This document shows, piece by piece, positions 1 to 11,640 of a stretch of 64,000 bases of DNA. Each line of letters opens with the position of its first letter. The first letter of the stretch is position 1. Source of the DNA: Mesostigma viride (lineage: Eukaryota > Streptophyta > Mesostigmatophyceae > Mesostigmatales > Mesostigmataceae). Made by a program: the position numbers and the translations under genes. Below the pieces are notes generated by a model. The model searched no databases. It saw nothing but the letters and a program-made list of their open reading frames with translations, and was not told the origin of the DNA. The DNA is taken from positions 1 through 64,000 of the forward strand of contig RPFO01000826.1 in the NCBI GenBank assembly GCA_009746045.1, written 5' to 3'.

Positions 1-30
1 AAGTATATAACCTATAGCACCGGACGATAT

Positions 31-190
31 AAGGGGGAAGGGGAGGGAAGGGGAAAGGGGGAAGGGGGAAGGGGGGAAGGGGGGAAGGGGGAAGGGGGGC
101 AAGGGGGGAAGGGCGGGGGAAGGAGGGAAGGCGGGGGGAAGGGGGAGGGGGAAGGGGGGAGGGGGGCAGGGGGGAAAGAGAGGAAATGTG
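31..190. repeat. purine-rich G/A low-complexity tract
   Basis: The plus strand is almost entirely G with scattered AA dinucleotides (GGGGAAGG-like units) and nearly no pyrimidines. It could form triplex or G-quadruplex structures. No coding signal is visible between here and position 470. Confidence 0.85.
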
Positions 191-469
191 GGGTAAGAAG
201 GGGTGTAGGCGCCTCAGGGCATGGGGTGGTATGCTAATCAGACTTGCTAATCAAACGGGGAGGGGGAGGGTTGTCAAGGACTTCGAATCGATTGCATGCC
301 CATGTTGACGCCTATTGTCCGGCTACTGGGGGTAAGGCTGGATGTACATATACATGTGTACTTGAGTATGCTGCCTGACGATGGTCGGCCGATAAGCAAC
401 CATCGCGGGAATATCACAACAAAAGGCCACACAAATAGCATGCGGGCCATGCAACGCCTCAACCAAAGA

Positions 470-3400
470 CTAGAGCGGCCTTGCGAGGTGGCTGAACAAC
501 TGTGAAAGGGCAGGGTGGGTGGCTGGGTGTGCACAACCACGACACACACACATACATACATACACACACGCACACACACACACACAAACACACATGTTCC
601 ATCATACCAGCGCATACTGACCACCACTTCTTCGTGAATCTCCCTATTACTTACAGCAGTCCTGTTTCTACTACGTCCAGTACCCCATCTCACCTGGCGC
701 GTGGACCGGCTGTCGAGGCTCGCGGATGACAGGTTCATGGAGAGGCGGTCTACGAGGGACAGGCTGTGGAAGGGACTCTGCGCGCCCCGCTGGAGGTCAT
801 GTAGCAGCAGGACGACGTGCGCATCGCGAAGGTATAAATTGAAACAAAGGTATACAGGTATACATTGAAACAAAGGTATACATGTATAAATTGAAACCCG
901 ACATTAAAAGGTAACGTTGGTAAAAAATAGAATAATTAAAAAATTACTAATGGGCATATTAGTTACCTAACCAAGCATGGAATTTACTTATTGTATGACG
1001 TAAAGGGAAACAAGAGCCCCAAAGGCAAAACAAAGGGCAAGGGCCAGCAGGCGCTGCGAAGAGCACCAGGTCACTGACCTTGAGTCAAACAACCACAAGG
1101 ACATGCTGCGTGAACAAATCGCGTTTTGCAGCAGGCCACCCTCAGGATATGCCATGGGGGACTAACTACTGTGGCCGGCTGCATGCTGAGGGGTGGTTCG
1201 TGGCCTCTCGGTGTACAAGAAGAGGTAGGTAAACATCCATCCAGATCGGCGCTCCTTATTCAAACAGGAGACGGCTGGGCATCGCAGCCATGCCCTCTAC
1301 TCGTATCGCGAAACACAAGCCGCGATGAAACACACGCAAGAAAAAGAATCCAGATGCACATTCCCACCGGGGCTGAAAAAAGTCGACGGATTTGGGGTGA
1401 GGCTTTAGGGTTTATAGCGCTGGAGACAGCATGCTGATTGAATTGAATTATAACATAACTCCGTTGGGAGTACATGTAGCACATATCCCTGAGATGGGAG
1501 CATGCTGAGGCCACATTGATAATATAGTGGTATCATTTTTGTTATATATTTAGTATCATTTTTGTTATATATATAATATACTCGACAGCAGTATGTGAAG
1601 CCCGACCAGAGCCCACGCTCACAGCAACATTCTCGTCCACAGCCAAGTTCTCAGGCAAATAGGCGGCTCACCTCCTGCGCGATGCGCCGGCTACGCTCGT
1701 TGAGCTGCGGCTGGAAGGTGAGGTCCTGGTTGCTGCCCTCCACCTCCTTGCGCACCTGCATCAGCTTCTCCTGCTTCTGGCGCTGCGCACGGTGAGCAGG
1801 CGGAGCAGAGGGGGCGGGGGGGGGGGGGGGGATCGGTCATGCGTCCATACACGTATTGTAGCGGGATGGTTATTACTAGGAAGCGCAACTCCACACTGTG
1901 TGCGCATCTTATATCTAACCCCAAAAGTAAGCCACACAGCAAATTCACAGGACATAAGATAAGAACGCCATGGCCAGAACTGCAATGAAGCAGCAGATAC
2001 ACCCATGTTACTAGTACAGTACAGCATGAGTACGACGAAACCACCAAAGCCATCATCCAGCCCGTGAATGATATGATATGATGCAGGTACTGCTGCATTT
2101 TCATGGAGAGCTTGAAATTCGCCAGCCCTCCGTCTGGGTTTGCAATCCGGCGCAACCAAGAAGTCCCCATGCTGGCCACTGTAACTCCCTCAGGGCATGG
2201 CGAACCGAGCAGTTGGAGTTCCCAACAGATGCAAGTGTTACCAGCTAGGAGAAAAGGTCCGACCACCAAGGGAGGGGAAGTGGAGAGCCGCAGCCAAAGC
2301 TCTTATAAGTAATGGCACGAGTATGCCACGCAGCCGGTAATGCCATGACGCACGCATTCATACATGTTGCCAACTGATCAGATTCAGAAAAATACATCTA
2401 GAAAGTAGCAATAGAAAATGGAGCAAAAGGTACTTCGATGTGCCAAAAGCTTCTGTTCATCGCGGGTGGCGCGCTTGCCTGTATCTCCCCGCTGCGCTCG
2501 TGGATGGGGCGGTAGGTCGCGCGGTCGACCATGCTGGCAGACGTCTCATTGATGCGTGGCGTGAAGGAGCACTCCTCGAGCAGCTTGTCGTCGTTCTGCC
2601 GTTTGGCCTGCGACACCACCATAATGCACGGAGGCCAGACACAAACATGTTGCACGGCGGCCAGACACAAGGAGTTGAGGACAGGCAAAGCGGGGGGGGT
2701 AGGGGGGGAAATTGGAGGGGAGGGGAAGGGAGCCGAGGGAGGGGTCCACCACGCACAACGGATCAACACAACCTAGCCATGTGCCCAGGCCACGTGCCCC
2801 GGTAGAAGTGGCGTGTGCGCAGAGGAGCAGGGAGGGAGGACGCATGGAAGGGTGCTCCCTGGTGGCATCTTTCTACTACTGAGATGGCAAGCCGCGCTTC
2901 GATGGTAATGACGCTCGTTGCACAATGCTGATGAAGATTGAAATATGAGTTATGAGGAAGTGATCATGCAAGCCGTAATCTGGAATAGTGAATTGGGTGA
3001 GGCACAAGCACCTTCGGACTTAATCCATATGCTAGAGGACGCACCATCTCCCACACGACCATGCGCTGGCTGGTGTCCACCACTTCTATATGCTGGCACA
3101 CGCACCTTCTCCCACATGACCATGCGCTGGCTGGTGTCCACCATCAGCCTCTGCTGTACGGGCGGCACAAACTGCAGGTTGGGGCCACGCCCCGTCTTGG
3201 GCTGCGGCAACCACGCGCACAGAAACAAGGCATGCACCAAGCACCAACGAAGCATACACACATGCATAAGGCAAAGAGTATGAGAGGGGGGGCGCACACA
3301 ACAGTAGCCAGTACAGCTTACGGGCCTTGGCAGGACCCTGGCACCTGTGGCTGGTGAGGAAACAACGGGGTACTGCGGCAGATCCCTTGTCCATCATCGT

Positions 3401-6033
3401 GTGGCGAGAAATGCGCAGTGAGAGAAAGAAAAGAATACCACAAAAGAACACCACAAAAGAATACCGCATGGCCTGCGCATGCCACCAGGCCTTGCCCAGA
3501 ACATGCATCAATGCATGGCATGCAAGCGTAGCAAAGGTTATACCGCCGCATGGGGGGGGAGGGTGATGCTGGAAGGTGGGGAGCCTCCAACGACCTTTTG
3601 CAAGGGGGGTTGCCACATGGGTGTTGCACATGGGTGCTTTGGCAGGGGCAGCAACCTGAAGGGAATGCAGGCGGATGCGTGTGGGAAGAAGATGTGCAAT
3701 ACTTAATCAAAGAAATTCCTACAGTGCACGGTTATATGAGAAAACGAGTGGTTTTGACCCTGGCGCAACCCCTTGAAAGAGCACCCATTTATCTCTAATA
3801 TTCTGTATAAGAACAAGAGTGGGTTCTGATCTAGCGCCACACCTTAAAGGAGCACTCCTGCATCTCCTTCTGCAGCAGCTCGTTCTTCTTCTCCGCCAGC
3901 TTCTGCGCGAGGTCCTGCCGCGGCGCCGCCAGCTGCTCAATGCGCTCCTGCGCACGGACGTCACCGTGAGGAACGACGCGAACAAAGGCACGGTGAACAG
4001 CGTGAAAAAGCAGGCAAGCAAAGTCTGAAACATCATCGGGGACCCTGGGAAACGAAAAGAAACCAAGTGCCGAAGGCCAAGGCAAAAGCGTAAAGGGGTT
4101 ACCATGTGACCGAAGTGAGGTGCGGATGGAAGCACTTTAGAGTCATACAAGTGGTTTATACAAACAGCTTATACAATGTACAAACAGGCATGCACGGGCT
4201 TTACAAAAAAAAAAAACGAGAAACGGGTGCGGCGCGGGAATGCCAAAAAGACCCTGACTCAGGGTCTCCTAGCAAGAAAGGGGCATAGTAGTATGACCCA
4301 TGGGCCACACCACAGCGACCAGACCGCTGCAGGACGTTGTGAGTGCTGTGTCATGCACCCACCTCCACGGTCAGTGGCTTCGCGATCTTTGTGGAAGGGT
4401 GCTCGTGGATGCGCGGGTTGAACGTGCACTCCTTTTCGCGCTCGCCCTCCAGCTTCTTCGCCACCTCCTCCTGCACAAGTTTTCATGCAAAGTAACATAT
4501 TGTTTATGTTTAGGATATCAAGAATAATTGAGTCACATGCGAGCCATCGGGGAATGGAGTTCGAATGATCGGCCACGAGGGAAATCCTTGGCATAGTAAA
4601 CCCAAATATATCGAAACAACTATTCTTGGAAGGGGCCGGCTATTTCAGGAAATGCGGCACCAGTTTGCGCCCATGAGCTGGATGCATGGGTGACACATCA
4701 AAAGTTGCGGTACCAAAACTTTGATATGCTGGCAGCCGAGCTCCCATCGGAAATACTTTCATTACTTTGTAGCCAGGGAGGGCATCCCGCGGGACTAGAA
4801 AGGGGCCTGCACAGAATTGGAAGGACGGAGGGAAGTGGGTGACGGAGGGAAGTGGGTGCCCGTGACAGCGGAAGATACTTGGCCCAGCGCATGGGGATGA
4901 CGATAGGAGCACGTAGAAGGCTAGGCACAAAATGTTGGAGCTGGACAAACATACCCAGTAGCAGGGGCATGACAACCGCGGGTGCACCCAACTGATGACA
5001 ACTGACATGACAACCGTGGGCGCACCAAACTGGGCATGCCCCATCCCCTACCCTACCTTGGAGTGGCGGTTCTTAACGCCTGCTGTCGCAAAATGGAAAG
5101 CCTTTGGCGTCGTCACCGCCTGGGGGTGCCAGCAGGACATGATCAAAAAGGGTCCAGCGAATGCATGTCATCCGACACATAAAATAGCATCAATACACGC
5201 GAATGCCCCTCGCCCCTCCCCCCCCCCCCCCCCCAAGAAGTATTGGGCTAGATGGCTGTGGTTGACGAGCCAATCCCCCCCCCCCCCCCCCCAAGATCAT
5301 CATTGGGCTAGATGGCTGTGGTTGACGAGCCAATCCTCCCCCCCCCCCCCCCCAAAGAAGTATTGGGCTAGATGGCTGTGGTTGACAAGCCAAATCCCCC
5401 CCCCCCCCCCCCCACAAGAAGTATTGGGCTAGATGGCTGTGGTTGACGAGCCAATCCCTTCCCCACCCACCCCAAGAAGTATGGGGCTAGTTGACTGTGA
5501 TTCCACACTGCTGTAGAGGACAGTGCTGTGACAGATGCGTGTGATGGTGACGGCCGGGGACCCACAAGGCCCCGAGATGTGCGCAGACTCTTCTTACACA
5601 GACCACCATCAGGCAGCACCGATCGCCAGAAAAAAATGCTATAGCAGAGGGCAGTGGGGTGGCCATATCCATAGCCGCGGGACAAGATACAGCCCCCCTA
5701 TGTATCAAAGAGACAACCAGCGCAGGCCAGAAACCTGGAAGAAACCGGTATGCACAAGGTGATGGCTTCTCGACCGCTGGACGTGATGGTATCGTCATCT
5801 GTCGGGTTGGATACTGCCACAAAAACTACATAATTTGTTCGCGAGGGGTGGCTGGCGCAAAGCAGGGTGGACATCCAAGCAACCGGGATGGGACGCAACG
5901 GCACGCACCCTGGGTGTACTGGATGCAAGGTCCCTGGACCCGGGCTGAGGCCGCTCCCTGGGTGCGCTCATCGGGCGCGCTCGCTCGGTCGACTTGGAGC
6001 GACGCGCGGGTGCCGGTGACTCAGCATTCTGGG

Positions 6034-6071
<38 letters not shown>

Positions 6072-8747
6072 GGGGGGGCAAGGGGAGGGGGGAACAGGGA
6101 ATATCCCATGTAAGGATACAGGTACAGGACAGAGTATGGGGTGTGCGGATGCGTGGACAAAGACTCAACGAGAAAGGCTGCATCGCAAGATAGGGGGAGA
6201 GCAGGGAAGAGATGTAAAGAGGGGGAAAGGGGAGGACCAACCAAAATATGTCATGGTGGAGGCATGCAAAAGAACGTATTGTGAGGTTGGCATGGTTGTC
6301 GGTGGGTGGGGAAAGGGTTGGGGTTGGCCGGTTGGGGTCCAGGAGGGGTTTTGGACTTGGGAACGCATGGGGTGGGGTTGGTGGGCACATGAAACAAGCA
6401 AACACACATGAAAACAAACAGATAGTTACCAGAACAGCCAAAGAAATGAACGGAACACCCACCGGCCGCTCTCTCGTCACGCTGCGGCTGCGCTCCGGCC
6501 GCCCAACCCCCGCGGTCGCAGGCCGCCCCCTTGTTTCCGCTCTTGAGTCCCCCCGCACAGGGGTGGCCGACCGGGGCCGCCCACGCTCCTGCCTCCCCGC
6601 GTCCCCCAGGTGGCTCTGCCCTTGCCGGTCCCCCCATCCCTCCCCACCCCCGTCATTGCCACCCCGGGGACGCTCATCCCCCCCTCCTGTGTCTCCCGCC
6701 GACCCTCCGTCAGCCCGTCCCCGACCCGTGGCCACGTGTCGAATGCCTCCCCCGGGCCTACTGCTGACCTCAACGGCCCCCTCCTGCTCATTATAGTCAC
6801 CTTCCTCTTCTAACAACGCGGCGGCCTCCCAGGGACGTTCCCTCACCGCGGCCACCGCCGCCACCAACTGTGCCCGCTGCTGCTGCTGCGCTGCTCGCTG
6901 CTGCTGCTCGTAACCCCACGCGCCCACCTGGCCTGCGGCACTGTAGTACGAGGACGAGACACCGCTCTGCTCCGAGTCACCAAGTGAGACCGCGGAGGCC
7001 AGTGAGGCCACCTCGTCGTCGATACCGCGTCCGCTAGCATAATTTCCGCCACCGGCACCGTGATGCTGCCCATGGCCGTGGACTTGATGGCCGTGGCTGC
7101 CCCCCGAACTACCCCCGCTGTGCTGTCCGTGGCTGCCAGAGTTACTGTTCTGGCCAGGAGGACCCGCGCCAGCGCGATGCTGGCTACTATAATTAGCGTT
7201 ATTGGTGGTGGTGTTGACGGCATTGTTGTTGCTGCCATCGGCCACCATCGGGGCTGACCCTGCCCCAACGTGGCCAATCTCCGCCCCGAAAGCAAGACGT
7301 GCCACCGCGGATGGACCATCTGATGAAGCCCCGCCCATAGAGGACATTGATGACGGTGGCGGCTGTGCTGATGATCCCACCGGGCGTCCCGATGCTTGCG
7401 CCTGCCCCGCCGCCTCCCGTTGCTGGCGTTCGGGCGGATGCTGCCCCGATGCCGCCATCTGTGATGGGTGGTTGCCCTGAGGCGGCGGCTGCTGCTGCCA
7501 GGTGGCGGGATCCCTGCTGCTGACATCTGCGTCAACCGAGAGCTCCACATGGGCCCAGCCAGGACCCCCGGGCGTGCTGGGGGGGCTAAGCAGCACCCCC
7601 GCGTCCGCCCCTCCCCTGGATTGGTTGCCTTGGGAGGCCATCAGTGGCGGCTGGGGGATGGGCGGAGGCACGAAGGCTTGCAGCGGTGGCGGTTGCGGCT
7701 GGCGACGTTGCTGCTGCTCCTGCTGGGCGCGCCGCTGCTCCAGCAGCTCCTGCACCCGGTGACTGGGCGACGATGTGCTGGCCGGTTTGTAGGTTTGTGC
7801 CTGTGCCTGGGCGGACATTGTGGATGAACCCCCACCTGATGGGCCGGCGTTGTTGTTGCCGTTGCTGCCCTCTCGGCCTGCACGCCCGCCTTGACTGGCA
7901 TGGTTGTTGGAACCGCTGGCATCCCGAGCACCTGGCTGGGAGGTGCCCCCCCCAGCTGGCTTGTTGGAGGAGGAAGGCGCGGCGGCAGGCATGGATGTGC
8001 GGACCATGAGGGACGGTGGGGCGGCGGCAGCATTACTCGCGTTGCCGAGAGATGCGTCTGCCGAGGGTGCCCCTGGGGCCACCTCCCTGCGCGCGAGGTA
8101 CCGCCGCAGCTGCCTCTCGGCCTCCATGCGGGCCATCAGCTCCTTGCGCCGGTCCTCCTGGTCGTGGCCAAAAATAGCATCAGCGCAGGGTGTGCATGAG
8201 AGGCATGTGTGGGTGTCATGCCGTGGTCCATAGGCTGCCGAGTACAAAGTAATGAGGATAATATGTGTGCATACATCATCGACTACTAGGGTCAGAACTA
8301 GGGCGTGACGGGGGCGTCTCTCCTTTGGGGGCAAGAGGTACACGTGCCGTGATGCAGGCTACAGGAGACGCGGCCAACAAGAACGACGGCTAGACACGGA
8401 CTAGTGAAGCCACTTAAGCTAAGCAGGATAGCCATATCGAGGAGGGGAATGATGGAAGTGCACGAAGGCATGTAAGCAGAGACTCAACGTACCGACAATC
8501 TCCGATTCCCTTGATTGCGAGGGCTAATTTCACCGGTGGAGGGTGGAGGGACGGCAGTGGCAGGCTTAGACATCTCCGGGGAGGGCACCGATTGCGGCGG
8601 AGTTCCCGCGTCCACGGGCAGGGTGCGTTCGTTCCGGATTTGGGCCAGCGCAAAACGATCTTTAGCTAGCAAGGCCTCGCACCTCAAAATGTCTTGTTCT
8701 AAATTCTCCAGCGTGGTCTTGGTGCTGTCATTGAATGGGGATGGCAT
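470..8747 (-). CDS. multi-exon gene: ECTFxP-repeat protein, probably cilium- or cytoskeleton-associated
   Basis: Exons read on the minus strand: 8747-8493, 8157-6463, 6019-5909, 5119-5057, 4470-4363, 3947-3843, 3201-3106, 2607-2479, 1782-1672, 789-694, and a possible last exon 499-470 (ends LFSHLARPL, then TAG). Every exon is a whole number of codons, so all introns are phase 0. The product is about 930 residues. It starts MPSPFNDSTKTTLENLEQD, then has a 565-residue low-complexity exon (Gly, Ser, Gln, Pro, His rich; ends RSRSVTRERP). The C-terminal third is charged and helical with recurring motifs: ECTFNPRI, ECSF, ECSFTPRIN, DLTFQPQLNERS, and one PKAFHFATAG segment resembling TPX2-type microtubule-binding motifs. 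Proteins with such motifs are often flagellar or basal-body components, so that role is inference. The intron after 2479 uses a GC donor. The first two exons and the repeat exons are the firmest; an extra small exon between 5119 and 5909 may be missed. Confidence 0.72.
541..598. repeat. (CA)n microsatellite
   Basis: Imperfect CACA/CATA dinucleotide run lying in the last putative intron of the ECTFxP-repeat gene. Confidence 0.9.
1438..1492 (+). repeat. dispersed repeat copy with CTCC-GTTG-GGAG hairpin (copy 1)
   Basis: Sequence runs from an AATTGAATTATAACAT-like stretch into CTCCGTTGGGAG (a 4-bp stem with a 4-base loop) and then ACATGTAGCACATA. Related copies occur at about 10380-10430, 12545-12600 (inverted) and 36480-36540. 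It is probably the end of a short mobile element. Confidence 0.6.
3040..3142. repeat. roughly 60-bp tandem duplication across an exon end
   Basis: The 3' end of the exon at 3106-3201 (encoding SQRMVMWEK on the minus strand) and its donor region are repeated just downstream at about 3043-3085, with a few differences. The second copy would be an out-of-use decoy exon end within the intron. Confidence 0.7.
5205..5475. repeat. four-copy roughly 62-bp tandem repeat with long C runs
   Basis: Each unit reads AAGTATTGGGCTAGATGGCT, then a GTGGTTGACGAGCCAATC stretch, then a run of about 12-18 C. The last copy is degenerate (CCCACCCACCCC). It lies in an intron of the ECTFxP-repeat gene, so on the transcribed strand it is a series of G runs. 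Confidence 0.9.
6031..6078. repeat. extreme homopolymer: 34 consecutive G
   Basis: Positions 6037-6070 are all G, flanked by further G runs broken only by single A bases. On the coding (minus) strand this is a poly-C tract ending about 10 bases before the acceptor of the exon that starts at 6019, so it serves as an unusually pure polypyrimidine tract. Confidence 0.9.
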
Positions 8748-8799
8748 TTTGGTTGGGTACTTTGTCGTTAACGGTTAGGGAGAAAGTACAGCGACAAAC

Positions 8800-9358
8800 T
8801 AGACTCTGATGTGCAGAATCGTAAGTGAGACGCGAATTTCGTATGCTCTGCCCTCGCAACTGAGCTGTCGCCGTCTCTCGGACTCGCGTGGCATTGTTAT
8901 CCGAGCTGCTGACCCAAATCCGATACCCGGCAGGAGGGGGGCTTGTGGTTCACCCTACGCTCGGCATTTTAACAAGCACTACCAGCATTTATTTTAACAA
9001 TCATATTAAGGCTACTGCCTCTGTTCCTTCCTGCCTTAAACGGTCCAGACATGTATCCATTGCCTCTGTCAGCGTGGGGCGCGCTGAGATCAAAACTTCG
9101 AACGACTTTCTCTGATGAGCTCTGGTTCTTTTTTTTAGTGCTTGCACGCCTTGCCCGTTGCGTTGTTGTCTTTGGGTGCCGTATCCTCTTATGTCCGTTG
9201 TCCTTAAAGTAGGTACTACTGTAGTTCCTACAGTACTCAAAACCTAGAAGTACAAACCCCAGGGTACCCCAGGGCTGAATTCCGAACCGTCATATTTACT
9301 GTACAGTAAGATACAGTACATACAGTATTCCGGACCTCGTTTTCCACCCTTAAATTAC
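8800..9358. other. intergenic, upstream of the ECTFxP-repeat gene
   Basis: No gene recognised. A 79-codon minus-strand open frame (9001-9240, rich in Gln, Arg and Thr) has no family resemblance and no clear neighbours. 9294-9330 has repeated ACAGTA/TACTGT words. The region should hold the promoter of the minus-strand gene starting at 8747, but no promoter motif is convincing. Confidence 0.4.
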
Positions 9359-9485
9359 GAGTTTTTGTAAACATCAGACACTGATTTCTTCAGACGATGC
9401 ACAAGGCTGGGCGCGGCGCAGCGTGCGCAAGGCTGGCGTGCGCAAGGCTGGGGAGTGCGCGAGGCTGGGAGTGCGCAAGGCTGGG
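9359..9485 (+). repeat. left arm of a 127-bp perfect inverted repeat
   Basis: This stretch, with several GTGCGCAAGGCTGG sub-repeats, reappears exactly inverted at 20337-20463. Weaker similarity continues inward to about 9580 and 20240 (shared CGTAAAACT and CGACGTAAA words). The arm lies about 0.6 kb upstream of the start codon at 8747. Confidence 0.9.
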
Positions 9486-10253
9486 AGTGCATCGTGGCTG
9501 GGCGCGGCGCGGCAGCGTGCGCAAGGCTGGCGCGTAAAACTGCAAACGACGTAAATCGTATCGGCTGCCTTTGGACTTAGCCGAATTTCGTCGTCGATGC
9601 GAGTGGTGATGGCCGTTTAGATCTTAGTTTTTAACCCGACGGGTTTCCTTATGATGCGTTCAAAATGGCAGCTGATGGCATGATTACTTAACATGTGGCG
9701 CGCGCAAAGAGCCTGTAGTCGTGCAGTTTACCCTCAATAATCAATCAATCTGAGTCTCGAGTCCACGTTGGAGTCCACTGACCCCCCCGACTAGAATTTC
9801 CGACCCCCAATGTTGCACGCAAGCTATGCCTGCCATGCTTTTTCTATTTCCTAACACCCACAGTTGGGGGATCATAGTCATTGACAATTTCTCCCCGTTG
9901 CTTTTTATGCTGCATATCCAACTATATCTGAGTAAGAGGGGTCGAGCGGATGACGCCGACATGGTTTGCATATACCTTCATAGTGGCTTCAAATCGTCAT
10001 ATTCTTGAAGCGCGGTCAGTTCAGCCCACAGAACCTTACGTACGTCTTACCAAGGTACATGCACGGTGGGGACGCGGTCGGCCGGTCGGGGTTTGCCTGC
10101 TTTCTTTACCCAACCAGGGACATGTTCGTGATTTTCTTGCAGCGCTGGAAGATCAGTCCCGGGAAGAACCGCCTGCGACCCCTGGACCGTTCCGTTCCAA
10201 CGATACCTGTGACTCTTCAGCATCAACGGTACGAATAGCACGAACCCGCCCAC

Positions 10254-10376
10254 GTGCTTGGCCGCCATACCCGTTCCTAGTCATGCCATGCTCCTTCCTA
10301 GTCATGCCATGGTCGTTCCGAGTCATGCCATGGTCGTTCCTAGTCATGTCACTCCCGTTCCTAGTCATGCCATTAA
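10254..10376. repeat. 21-bp satellite, short outlying block
   Basis: About six copies of a unit with core CGTTCCTAGTCATGCCAT. It is the same unit as the main array at 10815-11640 and is followed by (TTAA)n at 10374-10391. Confidence 0.9.
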
Positions 10377-10814
10377 TTAATTAATTAATTAAAATGATAG
10401 CTCCGTTGGGAGCATATGTAACACATAGCCCTGAGAAAAGGGCATCTATGGGTTTGTAATACAATCAGGGCTACAACCTGCAGGTGGAGGATGTACAACT
10501 GTCACCTGCTCTGGGTGCACAAGGTGCACCTGCACCGCCATGATGGTTCATGCCTCCTTAACAAGCACAGGCACCCAGGGGGGGCTTGAGGAGAGGGCCT
10601 AGAAGGCCTGCATGACATATGGGGTGGAGGGTATGTGGCTAGGCTATAGCTGGTGTACACATGGCATCTCAGCAGAGAGTAACTCCCTGCATAGGCATCG
10701 CATGGCTAAATTCTTAATGCATCATCCATGGGAGGTCCCATTGTAGGCTGGGCGCGGCTAAATACTGAAAGCATCATCCATGGGGCCATTATGGGCGCAC
10801 ATGCGCGTGGGCCA
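10377..10814. other. spacer between two blocks of the 21-bp satellite
   Basis: Starts with TTAATTAATTAATTAA and a CTCCGTTGGGAG repeat copy (about 10380-10430). The rest is unique sequence with a short internal duplication: GGCTAAAT, a TGCATCATCCATGG-like word and then GGG occur at 10708-10735 and again at 10757-10784. No gene is supported. Confidence 0.6.
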
Positions 10815-11640
10815 CGTCATGCCATACCCGTTCCTAGTCATGCCATGGCCGTTCCTAGTCATGCCATGGTCGTTCCGAGTCATGCCATACCCGTTCCTAG
10901 TCATGCCATGCCCGTTCCTAGTCATGCCATACTCGTTACTAGTCATGCCATGCCCGTTCCTAGTCATGCCATACCCGTTCCTAGTCATGCCATACCCGTT
11001 CCTAGTCATGCCATACCCGTTCCTAGTCATGCCATGCCCGTTCCTAGTCATGCCATGGCCGTTCCTAGTCATGCCATGCCCGTTCCTAGTCATGCCACAC
11101 CCGTTCCTAGTCATGCCATGCCCGTTCCTAGTCATGCCATACCCGTTCCTAGTCATGCCATACCCGTTCCTAGTCATGCCATACCCGTTCCTAGTCATGC
11201 TGTACACGCTCCTAGTCATGCCACACCCGTTCCTAGTCATGCCATACCCGTTCCTAGTCATGCCATGGTCGTTCCGAGTCATGCCATACCCGTTCCGAGT
11301 CATGACATACTCATTCCTAGTCATGCCATACCCGTTCCTAGTCATGCTGTACCCGTTCCTAGTCATGCCATGGTCGTTCCGAGTCATGCCATACCCGTTC
11401 CGAGTCATGACATACTCATTCCTAGTCATGCCATACCCGTTCCTAGTCATGTTGTACACGTTCCTAGTCATGCCACACCCGTTCCTAGTCATGCCATGCC
11501 CGTTCCTAGTCATGCCATGCTCTTTCCTAGTCATGCCATACCTGTTCCTACTTCCTAGTCATGCCATACCCGTTCCTAGTCATGCTGTACACGTTCCTAG
11601 TCATGCCATGCCCGTTCCTACTCATGTCATGGTTTTTACC
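10815..11640. repeat. 21-bp satellite array, about 39 copies
   Basis: Near-perfect tandem repeats of CGTTCCTAGTCATGCCATAC plus one base, with point variants (CATGG, CACAC, TGTAC) distributed among units. Because 21 is divisible by 3 and the unit lacks stops in several frames, long open frames occur on both strands (PSHAIPV-type and MTRNGYG-type repeats). I read these as translation artefacts. Confidence 0.95.
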
